Shown in pieces: positions 7,346 to 13,679 of a stretch of DNA of 13,679 bases. The stretch is from positions 1 through 13,679 of the forward strand of contig DAFS01000052.1 of assembly GCA_002495525.1 (NCBI GenBank), written 5' to 3'. The notes below the pieces were generated by a model. That model did not search any database. It saw nothing but the letters and a program-made list of their open reading frames with translations, and was not told the origin of the DNA. Source of the DNA: Euryarchaeota archaeon UBA89 (GTDB lineage Archaea; Thermoplasmatota; Poseidoniia; Poseidoniales; Thalassarchaeaceae). Positions within the stretch are counted from its first letter, which is position 1. Each line of letters opens with the position of its first letter. The translations under genes and the position numbers were made by a program.

Positions 7346-7940
7346 AATTTTCAAATCCTGGATTGGGGTTACTTTTTGGTTTAGTAGTATTCCCTATTTT
7401 ATCACCCAAAACTAACAATTCACTCGCGGCTTTAACAGAATCAACGATTTGTTGATATCCAGTACATCTACATAAATTCCCTTCGATTGCATTCTTAATT
7501 TCCGATTCATTAGGTGTAGGATTTTCATCTAATAGTGAAGAGATTACTACTAAGAAACCGGGTGTACAAAAACCACATTGACTACCTCCATATTCTCCAA
7601 ACATTTCTTGTATTGGATGCAGGTGATGCCCATCTGACAATCCTTCCACCGTAGTGATCTCACAACTCTCAACTTCTTGTGCTAATACCAAGCAAGAGAG
7701 TTTAGGTTTTCCATTAACTAATACAGAACAGCAACCACATGTTCCCATGTCACAACCTCTCTTAACCCCTAGAGTCCCTACTTGATCTCTTAAGACATCT
7801 AAAAGAATAGCATTGCTCTCAACATGTTCAGAAATTTCTTTACCATTTACTTTCGCTTTCCAAGATATTTTTTCAGGGCCAGGAAGCATCGGTAGACGTA
7901 TGACACTCATGCGAACAGGCTCACCACTCGGGCTCTCCAT
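7344..7940 (-). CDS. 2Fe-2S subunit of molybdenum hydroxylase, HcrC/CoxS-like
   Basis: The small iron-sulfur subunit, up to 198 residues, carries electrons between the molybdenum centre and the flavin. Counting from the ATG at 7940, the plant-type 2Fe-2S cluster ligands are Cys63, Cys68, Cys71 and Cys83, and the second helical cluster uses Cys122, Cys125, Cys157 and Cys159 (CGFC ... CRC). These are the two clusters expected for the family. Family members usually begin a few residues before the VNGK strand, so the first 25 or so residues are an extension. A second in-frame ATG at 7910 would give 188 residues and overlaps the stop of a tiny ORF in an ATGA arrangement. The good Shine-Dalgarno at 7958-7965 is too far (17 bases) from the ATG at 7940, so the exact start is uncertain. 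It is the first gene of the hydroxylase trio, 27 bases after the HTH regulator. Confidence 0.93.
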   Translation of the reverse strand: MESPSGEPVRMSVIRLPMLPGPEKISWKAKVNGKEISEHVESNAILLDVLRDQVGTLGVKRGCDMGTCGCCSVLVNGKPKLSCLVLAQEVESCEITTVEGLSDGHHLHPIQEMFGEYGGSQCGFCTPGFLVVISSLLDENPTPNESEIKNAIEGNLCRCTGYQQIVDSVKAASELLVLGDKIGNTTKPKSNPNPGFEN

Positions 7941-7948
7941 TTGAGCAT
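7907..7948 (-). other. Possible 13-codon leader ORF before the 2Fe-2S subunit
   Basis: An ATG at 7948 sits nine bases after a strong Shine-Dalgarno (AGAGGAGG, 7958-7965) and opens a short frame reading MLKWRARVVSLFA, whose TGA overlaps the in-frame ATG at 7910 of the 2Fe-2S gene as ATGA. It could be a translated leader that delivers ribosomes to the 7910 start, or a chance reading frame. Only the spacing argues for translation. Confidence 0.25.
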
Positions 7949-7957
7949 TCGGATTGT

Positions 7958-7965
7958 CCTCCTCT
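7958..7965 (-). promoter_or_regulatory. Strong Shine-Dalgarno AGAGGAGG between HTH gene and 2Fe-2S gene
   Basis: This is one of the best ribosome-binding sequences in the window. Its ideal partner by spacing is the ATG at 7948 (out of frame with the 2Fe-2S subunit), not the ATG at 7940, which makes the true start of the subunit uncertain. Confidence 0.6.
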
Positions 7966-7967
7966 AC

Positions 7968-8618
7968 TTATTGCAGATCCTTCATTACTTTATTTATTAT
8001 CTCGATTTCTGCTCTTCTTATGTGCTCGCCATAAGTACTCCTTGCCATATCCATCTCATCTGCTAGTTGTTTCAAAGTCACACTTCTATCCATACTGTAG
8101 AATCCCTTCCTTGTTGCATGTTTCAAAACTTCTATTTGTCTTTCAGTCAAAATCGATTCCCAAATACTTCCATTATCTTCTTTTTGGAATGTTTGGACAG
8201 ATATATTATCGGGAGGTAAAACCATTCTAATGAGTCTGATAAACCTACTTACAGATTTTGATAAGCCAGAGATTCTTAATTCCATACCCTTTTCTTCAGA
8301 AATCCCATAAGGTGGATGTATGTGTATATTTGATAATTCAATTGCGGAAATTGCTAGTGGATGATTACATAACAAACTAACTAAGATTCCATCATCATTT
8401 TCTTCATGTGCCTCAATTATCTCGAAATGTTCTAAATCTGAAAAATCATCTATACTTTTTCCTTCCTTTAGTTTCATCTCTACTAGCTGAGTAACTCCTT
8501 TTTCGTTAACTGCCAGATGACCGAGAATTTCCATTCTTTCACATATCTTAAGAATCTCAGAAATTTCCTTAGCACCATACAATGAGACTGTTTTCCATCT
8601 TAGTATGACTTTTCGCAC
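7968..8618 (-). CDS. Bat-type HTH transcriptional regulator
   Basis: A 216-residue archaeal regulator. The C-terminal 60 residues are a bacterio-opsin-activator type HTH (HTH_10): LTERQ at 157-161, a GFYSMDR stretch where the family has its Gly-Tyr/Phe turn, LKQLADEMDMARST in the helix-turn-helix, and the signature RRAE at 201-204. The N-terminal 150 residues form the uncharacterised, probably ligand-sensing domain typical of stand-alone archaeal Bat-like proteins; the opening MRKVILRW also fits that family. The start is a GTG with no nearby Shine-Dalgarno, and a stop codon lies eight codons upstream in frame, so few alternatives exist. It sits immediately before the hydroxylase genes, 27 bases away, and is the obvious candidate for their regulator. 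A TATA-like element and an inverted repeat over its start suggest an own promoter and autoregulation. The effector is unknown. Confidence 0.9.
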   Translation of the reverse strand: MRKVILRWKTVSLYGAKEISEILKICERMEILGHLAVNEKGVTQLVEMKLKEGKSIDDFSDLEHFEIIEAHEENDDGILVSLLCNHPLAISAIELSNIHIHPPYGISEEKGMELRISGLSKSVSRFIRLIRMVLPPDNISVQTFQKEDNGSIWESILTERQIEVLKHATRKGFYSMDRSVTLKQLADEMDMARSTYGEHIRRAEIEIINKVMKDLQ

Positions 8619-8629
8619 AATATATGCGA
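8613..8629. promoter_or_regulatory. Candidate operator: inverted repeat TCGCA-N7-TGCGA
   Basis: Perfect five-base arms separated by seven bases span the GTG start of the HTH gene. Bound here, a dimeric regulator would lie near the expected transcript start and could repress its own gene. The arms are short, so chance occurrence is quite possible. Confidence 0.3.
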
Positions 8630-8666
8630 CGTACTGTTGTTATTGAACCCCTCGGTAATTAATAAG

Positions 8667-8673
8667 TTTTATA
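8667..8673 (-). promoter_or_regulatory. Candidate TATA box for the HTH-hydroxylase operon
   Basis: TATAAAA on the minus strand, within AATATAAAAC, lies just after the stop of the lipoprotein subtilase gene. It would place transcription start near 8645, giving a leader of about 27 bases to the GTG at 8618. No other strong TATA-like element lies in this 61-base gap. Confidence 0.45.
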
Positions 8674-8679
8674 TTATTG

Positions 8680-9894
8680 TTAATTCCAGTAGTTTTCACG
8701 TATTTCTTGATTAGTTTCCATACATAATGTAACATCTGAAGGCCTATCTGGTTGTATTAGGTTTCCATTGAGATGATTGATAATTGGTTCCACATTTGAC
8801 TCATTTACTACTCCCCAACCAATCTGGGTACATGGAGCAACCGGAGATACAGGAGTGGTTCCAGATAGTGGGTCCCAAGTATTGAATGAGGGGTACCAAG
8901 CGGACAAATTAAGTGCATCTCTAATTTGTGCTTGTGTAATATTCATGTTGTCCCCATTTACTAAATTCCCTCCTCTGAGAGTTGGGTCAGCGCCGGAAGA
9001 AAAATCTCCCGATTCAGTTCTTAGATATTGGATTACTTCTGAAAGGAGACCAGCAGTTCTTGGTGTAGCAAAAGATGTACCGCTAGTTTCATGATAGCCA
9101 TCAATATCGTCATGATTTGGTAATATTTGAGTCCAATCTGCCGCAATATCTGGGTATGAACCACTCATAGTTTCTTTCTGGTCATCTCCCTCTTCTGCAT
9201 AACCTGAGATCCCTATACTCCAAGGTGGTCCGGCTGTTGAATCTTGAACTGCAGGGGAGGGAGAATTATCAGCGGCTCCTGTATGAATTTTCTTTTCTTG
9301 AACAACTGCAATCTCTGTTGCATCTTCTATACCGGGGACAGGAATGGATCCTATTGGTCCAAAACTAGTTGTGATTATATCTACTAATGGTTGGTTAGCA
9401 GCTGCCAATACAGCGGCATCACTGAACCCCTCTACAAAGAATATAATCGCATCGGGATTTGCATCTAAAACCGCTCCAGTTACTGCAGTCCCATGACCAT
9501 CTGATGGGTCATCAAGGATTGGTATATCTGTATTATCATCGGGTGTAGTGCCAATTATTTTCGTTCCAGGAAAATACACTATATCTGTAGAATTAATGTT
9601 ATCCCAACAAATCTCTTTGTCTGCTTCATATCTCTCTTCCCAAGTACCAGAAAATGTCAATTCACAGGTCATTGTTACTCCCAAACCCTCCAGAAGCCAT
9701 TCAGGATAAGTCTCATTGGTTCTAAAATGATCATGATATACATTGATTCCAGTATCTACGGGTGCTACAATAGAATAATTTCTAAACGTTTCATCGTCTT
9801 CAATCAAAGATTCCTCAACTGAATCATCAGAGATACACCCGCTGAAGGATGCCATGACCATTACCAAGACTAATGACAAAGTTAGTTGTTTCAT
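8680..9894 (-). CDS. Subtilisin-like (S8) serine protease, predicted lipoprotein
   Basis: A 404-residue exported protease-like protein. The N-terminus is a lipoprotein signal with lipobox FSGC (lipidated Cys at residue 20). The S8 catalytic triad is complete: Asp47 in VDTG, His134 in DGHGTA and Ser274 in GTSFATP, with Asn210 in the oxyanion position. Three features are odd. The catalytic Asp comes only 27 residues after the lipid anchor, leaving no room for an I9-type propeptide. The Asp-to-His spacing of 87 residues is about twice the usual and contains a cysteine pair (77 and 96). Two further cysteines (355 and 391) lie near the C-terminus. Disulfides are plausible outside the cell. The ATG at 9894 is preferred over a TTG just before it. 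It lies 26 bases after the XdhC gene. Protease family is firm; substrate and any link to the redox genes are unknown. Confidence 0.9.
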   Translation of the reverse strand: MKQLTLSLVLVMVMASFSGCISDDSVEESLIEDDETFRNYSIVAPVDTGINVYHDHFRTNETYPEWLLEGLGVTMTCELTFSGTWEERYEADKEICWDNINSTDIVYFPGTKIIGTTPDDNTDIPILDDPSDGHGTAVTGAVLDANPDAIIFFVEGFSDAAVLAAANQPLVDIITTSFGPIGSIPVPGIEDATEIAVVQEKKIHTGAADNSPSPAVQDSTAGPPWSIGISGYAEEGDDQKETMSGSYPDIAADWTQILPNHDDIDGYHETSGTSFATPRTAGLLSEVIQYLRTESGDFSSGADPTLRGGNLVNGDNMNITQAQIRDALNLSAWYPSFNTWDPLSGTTPVSPVAPCTQIGWGVVNESNVEPIINHLNGNLIQPDRPSDVTLCMETNQEIRENYWN

Positions 9895-9920
9895 CAATCA
9901 ACCGAGACGTTATTTCTTTT

Positions 9921-10766
9921 TCAGTTCTCCGTGTGAGTGATTTTTCTCTCCAATGCTAGAATCTCTGCACAGACTGCTAATCCAATTTCTTCAGGTGTTT
10001 CAGCGCCAATATCAATTCCAATCGGACATCTGGCATTTTTGAACCATTCTTCGCGAACACCATCATCCATTGCCGCTTTCTTGAATGATTTCCATTTTGA
10101 CTTTGAGCCAATAGCTCCGATTCTAGGTCTTCGTCCATCTTTTCGTAACTTCAGGAATCCTAACAGTAGTTCTTGATCAACTGACCAATCATGCCCTAAT
10201 AATAGAATATCTGAAAATCGTTTTATAGATTCATGGTCCTCAGATTCAAGAAAATCATTAGTTTTCATTGAGATAGTTTCATCGGAGAGGGGATATTTAT
10301 CAGTATTAGAATATTCCTTTCTAACATCGAAAACGGAGTAATTCCAACCTAATGAATCAGCAACTAGTGCAACACATTTACCTACATGTCCTCCGCCCGC
10401 AATCAAAATATGAGGCATTGGTTCAATAATTTCCATACTCACCTCTACCTGTCCCCCACATAGGCTGTCAAGAGCTATCCCTTCTTTTCCCTTCGCATCC
10501 TTGTAAAGATAAAATGTTTCTATCAATCCACCTTTTTTCCGATTTATTTTTGGATCTTCATTTAGCAATTGAATTAATTTTTTTTCTATTTTTAATTCTA
10601 ATCCTGCACCCCCTACTGTGCCATAATTTTGCATTTTTGAATTAATTGCTAGTTTTGCCCCAGGTTTACCGGGAACACTTCCTTTTGCAGAGATAATTGT
10701 TGCGATGACGACCCTATGTCCCTGTTTTACTTCATTCAATGCCCAAGATAGAACATGAACTGACAT
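9921..10766 (-). CDS. XdhC/CoxI-family molybdenum hydroxylase maturation protein
   Basis: XdhC-type proteins bind sulfurated molybdenum cofactor and hand it to xanthine dehydrogenase-family apoenzymes in the cytoplasm. This 281-residue protein has the expected two parts. The N-terminal XdhC_CoxI domain has a GSVPGKPGAKL motif (29-39), GTVGGAG (49-55) and SLCGGQVEV (101-109; Cys103 is the conserved cysteine implicated in sulfurated cofactor binding). The C-terminal Rossmann domain has HILIAGGGHVG (119-129) and ends with the family hallmark PIGIDIGAETPEEI (248-261). It lies downstream of the MobA-like gene, with 56 bases between, and a few genes before the hydroxylase it presumably serves. The ATG at 10766 is preceded by a closely spaced GAGG. 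Assignment is firm by motif; the identity of its client enzyme is inferred from proximity. Confidence 0.92.
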   Translation of the reverse strand: MSVHVLSWALNEVKQGHRVVIATIISAKGSVPGKPGAKLAINSKMQNYGTVGGAGLELKIEKKLIQLLNEDPKINRKKGGLIETFYLYKDAKGKEGIALDSLCGGQVEVSMEIIEPMPHILIAGGGHVGKCVALVADSLGWNYSVFDVRKEYSNTDKYPLSDETISMKTNDFLESEDHESIKRFSDILLLGHDWSVDQELLLGFLKLRKDGRRPRIGAIGSKSKWKSFKKAAMDDGVREEWFKNARCPIGIDIGAETPEEIGLAVCAEILALERKITHTEN

Positions 10767-10822
10767 GTGCCTCTGAGGGGGTCCTATACTTTTTGATTTT
10801 GTATATTCTTGTCAGAGAACAA

Positions 10823-11398
10823 TCACAGATCATGTTCAATAGTAATTTTTCTTAATTTTTTTAAATCTTTAGGGAAATCTATGTTTAAGTGTAAGAATTC
10901 ATCATCTACTTCGATTTTTGCTGGATTGATGATATCTCGAAGAGGAGTTGAAGGATTACTTGAAAGAATTTTTTCACAATCCTCTTTCGATAAAATCACC
11001 GGGTGTCCACCTTTACCATTCTTACTAGGACAAGATGTCTTTTCCAAATTAATTAATTTTTCAATAGTTGCATTTGAAAATCCTGGCCGGTCTACTGGAA
11101 CAATCAGGCATCTTTCGCTTTCAAGTTCCTTAATTCCACACTGTATACTTCCAGTTCTACCACTCTCTGGATTTGTATTAATCACTACCTTCTCGCCTAA
11201 CTTTTCCATCTCATTAAATAATTCTACTCGAGTTACAATAATTATTCTTAATTTTTTACCCTTTAATTTTCTGATTAATATCTGAATTAATGATTCACCA
11301 TGAATATCCACTAATGCTTTAGGTTCCCCAAGTCTTTTACTGGCACCCGCAGTAAGTACAATTGCATCTATTTGGCCCAAACTAACCACTGTTTTCAT
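10823..11398 (-). CDS. MobA/MocA-like molybdenum cofactor nucleotidyltransferase
   Basis: A 191-residue NTP transferase. The nucleotide-binding signature LTAGASKRLGEPKAL occupies residues 15-29, a metal-binding Asp lies in VPVDRPG (100-106) and GHPVILS is at 131-137. This pattern fits MocA, which transfers CMP from CTP to molybdenum-molybdopterin to make the cytosine dinucleotide cofactor of xanthine dehydrogenase-family enzymes. MobA (GTP) is the main alternative. Position directly before XdhC favours MocA, but CTP versus GTP preference cannot be settled by eye. The ATG overlaps the last 17 bases of the subtilase gene, with AGAAG just upstream, so the two are probably translated from one message. 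Confidence 0.87.
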   Translation of the reverse strand: MKTVVSLGQIDAIVLTAGASKRLGEPKALVDIHGESLIQILIRKLKGKKLRIIIVTRVELFNEMEKLGEKVVINTNPESGRTGSIQCGIKELESERCLIVPVDRPGFSNATIEKLINLEKTSCPSKNGKGGHPVILSKEDCEKILSSNPSTPLRDIINPAKIEVDDEFLHLNIDFPKDLKKLRKITIEHDL

Positions 11399-13373
11399 CT
11401 TCTGTTTGTGTTTCTAAATCTTCAATCCAATCTTCATCTTCAATTTCATCTTCAATTATTTCATTAGAAAATACTCCGGATTCTTTCAATTTCATGGTTG
11501 TCACAGTAAGAGCAACAAATAAAATTATTACTAAAATAGATAATAATCCTGTTATCAGTGCCATATTGCTAGATCCACTAGTGCTTATTTCTATTTTTTC
11601 TTCTCCGACTATAGTTATATCAACAGCTAAATTTGTTGATGCTCTATCTTGAGTAATTGCCCTAACAAGTAATACTTGATTACCTTCAACAGTATTGTTT
11701 GGCAGATATTGTAGTCGATCTACAAGTAGTGAATGAGTTACTCCAAAGTTTAATTCATTAGAATTATAATCACCTAAATCCATCCAATTATCTCTCATAT
11801 CCCAAGTTCTCCATTGGACTGTAGTGGCTCCTCCTTCAACATTGAACTCTATCTCTTCTCCCTGACTCAAATGAATTCTATTGTCTGCGCCTAATTCGTT
11901 GACTAATGTGACATTTAGAGTGAGCGATAATTCGTAAACTTTGTTTGCTGCCTCCATTACCGATGGAACTGAGTTTACATGACCATGTCCGTAAACATTA
12001 TTCTGCCTATTTTTAGGGATATTATCTTCAGCACATGGCTCATTTGCTAACATATAATGGCATTCTCTGTATGTTGCAGTTTCTTGCATTATATTTCTTA
12101 TATCAAATGGTGATAAGTCTGGATTTGCTTGGTACATTAAAGCAGCCAGTCCCGCAGCCCCTGGGGTAGCCATACTGGTTCCTGATTTTCCTGTGTATCC
12201 ATTACCAGTATTGTAATCAGGAGCCATTACATTACTTCCAACAAAGGCAATATTTGGTTTTACTCTCCCCTCTTCAGTTGGTCCTTGACTTGAATAAACT
12301 GCTATTGCAGTATTCTTATCCAGTGAACCAACAGTAATCACGTCTTCTGCACTTCCAGGGGTGCCGATAGTTGCAGGCCCTGCACTGTTCCCAGCGGCAA
12401 TGAATAGTGCAACTCCTTCTCTCATCATCTCATTACCCATTCTATTTACAGATTCTTCTTCAGATGATGTCCATTCAATTGCTCCTGGTCCGCCCAAACT
12501 CATACTTGCTGCTCTAATATTGAAAATATGTCTTTTTTCCACAGTCCATTCCATACCAGCCATCACTGTTGCAAAAGAACCAGAACCTCCTTCATCTAGT
12601 ACTTTGACTCCCACAAGTTGTGCCATTGGAGCAACACCCTTGTAGAGATAATCCGGTGCTCCTGTCCCGGCAGTAATTCCTGCACAATGTGTACCATGTC
12701 CTTGATCATCGTATGCTTTCACTTCTGTTCCATTAGTTAGTTCAGGAGTATTAACTGGATCATAGAAAGCTATCACTTTAGGGTCATTTGTACTGTTGTC
12801 ATCATCAATATCATCCAAACCTACATGGTCACTATCGATACCCGTGTCTATGATTGCAACTACACTTCCTGAGCCCGTGTAACCCGTATCTTGCCATACT
12901 TGAGTGACATCATGAACTTCATTAACATCATTCATTTGAATCTCTAATCTTCCATCTAATTCTACAAATACAACTCCAGGTAATTCAACTATTTTTGGGA
13001 CCAAATCTATGTCTACTTTACCTGCTATACTATCTATCAGCCAATATCTGAATTGAACTTCGAAAGATACATGTCGCTCCAGCATTCTTTCATCTTCTAC
13101 AGTTGGGGTGTGCTCAAAATCAACAATGACGCTAATTCTATTATTTTCATCTAGATAATCATAATGGCTACTTTCTGGAGCCATCCAAATAGCATCATGA
13201 ATCCTATCTTTGTTGGTGTCCATATTCGTATTTTCCCACCAATTTAGTTCTTGTTCGGATTCTTTCCTATCATCTTCTTCCAATGTTGCTGAAGACGCTA
13301 TCAATGGTACAACCAATAATCCTAGAATCATTACCGCAGTAATTCTTCTAATAAAATTCACTCTTTCACTCAT
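11382..13373 (-). CDS. Membrane-anchored subtilisin-like (S8) serine protease
   Basis: A 663-residue exported subtilase. A signal peptide or signal anchor covers about residues 8-28. A probable I9-like propeptide runs from about 79 to 146 (ISVIVDFEH ... VFVELDGRLEI). The catalytic domain has Asp176 (IIDTGID), His226 (GHGTHCAG), Asn329 (AAGNSAGP) and Ser400 (GTSMATPGAAG), all intact. After about residue 480 comes a beta-rich domain of roughly 110 residues, then a transmembrane segment (about 604-624) and a strongly acidic cytoplasmic tail of 39 residues. The expected topology places the protease outside the cell, tethered at its C-terminus. It probably degrades extracellular protein, in line with the peptide-scavenging lifestyle of marine euryarchaea, but no substrate can be read from sequence. 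The gene starts 75 bases after the acyl-CoA dehydrogenase and overlaps the MobA-like gene by 17 bases. Confidence 0.93.
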   Translation of the reverse strand: MSERVNFIRRITAVMILGLLVVPLIASSATLEEDDRKESEQELNWWENTNMDTNKDRIHDAIWMAPESSHYDYLDENNRISVIVDFEHTPTVEDERMLERHVSFEVQFRYWLIDSIAGKVDIDLVPKIVELPGVVFVELDGRLEIQMNDVNEVHDVTQVWQDTGYTGSGSVVAIIDTGIDSDHVGLDDIDDDNSTNDPKVIAFYDPVNTPELTNGTEVKAYDDQGHGTHCAGITAGTGAPDYLYKGVAPMAQLVGVKVLDEGGSGSFATVMAGMEWTVEKRHIFNIRAASMSLGGPGAIEWTSSEEESVNRMGNEMMREGVALFIAAGNSAGPATIGTPGSAEDVITVGSLDKNTAIAVYSSQGPTEEGRVKPNIAFVGSNVMAPDYNTGNGYTGKSGTSMATPGAAGLAALMYQANPDLSPFDIRNIMQETATYRECHYMLANEPCAEDNIPKNRQNNVYGHGHVNSVPSVMEAANKVYELSLTLNVTLVNELGADNRIHLSQGEEIEFNVEGGATTVQWRTWDMRDNWMDLGDYNSNELNFGVTHSLLVDRLQYLPNNTVEGNQVLLVRAITQDRASTNLAVDITIVGEEKIEISTSGSSNMALITGLLSILVIILFVALTVTTMKLKESGVFSNEIIEDEIEDEDWIEDLETQTEDENSG

Positions 13374-13448
13374 ATTATCAAACGTTCCGAGTATTCCATA
13401 AGTATTGAATGAAACGGTTTAGTGTTCCTAAAATAATTATAATTAGAT
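13374..13448 (-). promoter_or_regulatory. Intergenic region with candidate promoter of the subtilase gene
   Basis: The 75-base gap is very AT-rich near its upstream end; on the minus strand AATTATAATTATTTTA (about 13429-13444) could hold a TATA box, placing a transcript start near 13410. The plus strand shows AGTGTTCC at 13421-13428, AGTATTCC at 13390-13397 and AGTATTGA at 13401-13408, an imperfect short repeat that could bind a regulator or be chance. No Shine-Dalgarno is evident before the ATG at 13373. Confidence 0.3.
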
Positions 13449-13679
13449 TTATTTTTGAAGCATTTCTCTACTAATTATCAATCGTTGAATTTGACTTGAC
13501 CCCTCAAATATTTGCACAACCTTTGCTCCTCGCATTCTTCTAGCTACTGGGTACTCTTCTGAATAACCATAACCTCCAAAAATTTGTACCGCATCAGTAG
13601 TTACTTCCATAGCCATATCTGCTGCAAATCTTTTTGCATGGGCAGCCTCTAAGGTATTGCTTTCTCCAGAATCAGATTT
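13449..13679 (-). CDS. Acyl-CoA dehydrogenase, C-terminal 76 residues (partial)
   Basis: Only the last 76 residues are in the window; the rest lies beyond the right edge. They form the final helices of the flavin-dependent acyl-CoA dehydrogenase fold: QIFGGYGYSEEYPVARRMR, then IFEGSSQIQR. The Glu of the EGS/EGT motif is the catalytic base in medium- and short-chain family members and is present here. The enzyme would introduce an alpha-beta double bond into an acyl-CoA thioester and pass electrons to an electron-transfer flavoprotein. Chain-length or substrate preference cannot be judged from this fragment. It points the same way as all other genes and ends 75 bases before the subtilase, so whether it belongs to the same transcript is unclear. 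Confidence 0.92.
   Translation of the reverse strand, partial: KSDSGESNTLEAAHAKRFAADMAMEVTTDAVQIFGGYGYSEEYPVARRMRGAKVVQIFEGSSQIQRLIISREMLQK

Noticed and set aside
3575..7940. CO dehydrogenase (CoxMSL) or plain xanthine dehydrogenase
   Set aside because: The CoxL active-site signatures are absent, and the FAD subunit contains a four-cysteine insertion found in 4-hydroxybenzoyl-CoA reductase-type enzymes but not in CODH or XDH.
10767..10822. CCTCTGAGG palindrome as a ribosome-site-masking hairpin before XdhC
   Set aside because: Four-base arms with a one-base loop cannot form a stable hairpin.
10809..11285. 158-codon plus-strand open frame opposite the MobA-like gene
   Set aside because: It lies almost entirely antisense to a gene with clear family motifs, its translation is low-complexity Ser/Phe/Ile-rich, and no Shine-Dalgarno or homology pattern supports it. 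The other plus-strand frames have the same character.
1..13679. CRISPR array, transposase, insertion sequence ends, prophage or toxin-antitoxin genes
   Set aside because: No regularly spaced direct repeats, terminal inverted repeats, integrase or transposase motifs were found; the window is densely packed with ordinary chromosomal genes in one direction.

Overview
The window looks like a piece of an AT-rich archaeal chromosome, most likely a marine euryarchaeon of the Poseidoniia (Marine Group II) type or a relative within Thermoplasmatota. The clues are a bacterio-opsin-activator (Bat) type HTH regulator, TATA-like promoter elements, several secreted or membrane-anchored acidic proteins (two subtilases, a lipoprotein, a C-terminally anchored surface protein) and a MoxR/DUF4350-type pair. 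The lineage is inferred from gene content only; no rRNA or tRNA is present. All eleven genes lie on the minus strand, so transcription runs from high to low coordinates, and no gap exceeds about 155 bases.

In transcription order: (1) the C-terminal end of an acyl-CoA dehydrogenase, cut by the right edge; (2) a 663-residue membrane-anchored subtilisin-like protease; (3) a MobA/MocA-like nucleotidyltransferase overlapping its end; (4) an XdhC/CoxI-type maturation protein; (5) a second subtilase, a lipoprotein; (6) a Bat-type HTH regulator with its own candidate promoter and operator; (7-9) the three subunits of a molybdenum hydroxylase in the order 2Fe-2S, molybdopterin, FAD; (10) a small secreted protein with a C-terminal anchor, starting one base after the FAD subunit ends; (11) after a 154-base gap, a DUF4350-like membrane protein followed by a MoxR AAA+ ATPase, cut by the left edge.

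The centre of interest is the molybdenum hydroxylase. Its FAD subunit carries a cysteine-rich insertion whose spacing closely follows the [4Fe-4S] loop of 4-hydroxybenzoyl-CoA reductase beta subunits, and its large subunit lacks both CO dehydrogenase active-site signatures. It is therefore best described as an HcrABC-like enzyme, perhaps acting on an aromatic or heteroaromatic (possibly CoA-linked) substrate, not as a CO or xanthine dehydrogenase. The nucleotidyltransferase and the XdhC protein would make and insert its cytosine-dinucleotide molybdenum cofactor, and the HTH protein is the likely local regulator. The acyl-CoA dehydrogenase upstream is compatible with CoA-thioester catabolism.

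Two surface proteases and one anchored surface protein are interleaved with these cytoplasmic redox genes. Whether they are functionally linked or only neighbours is open. The hydroxylase and surface-protein junctions are tightly coupled, with stop and start codons separated by one base and Shine-Dalgarno (SD) sequences placed inside the preceding gene.
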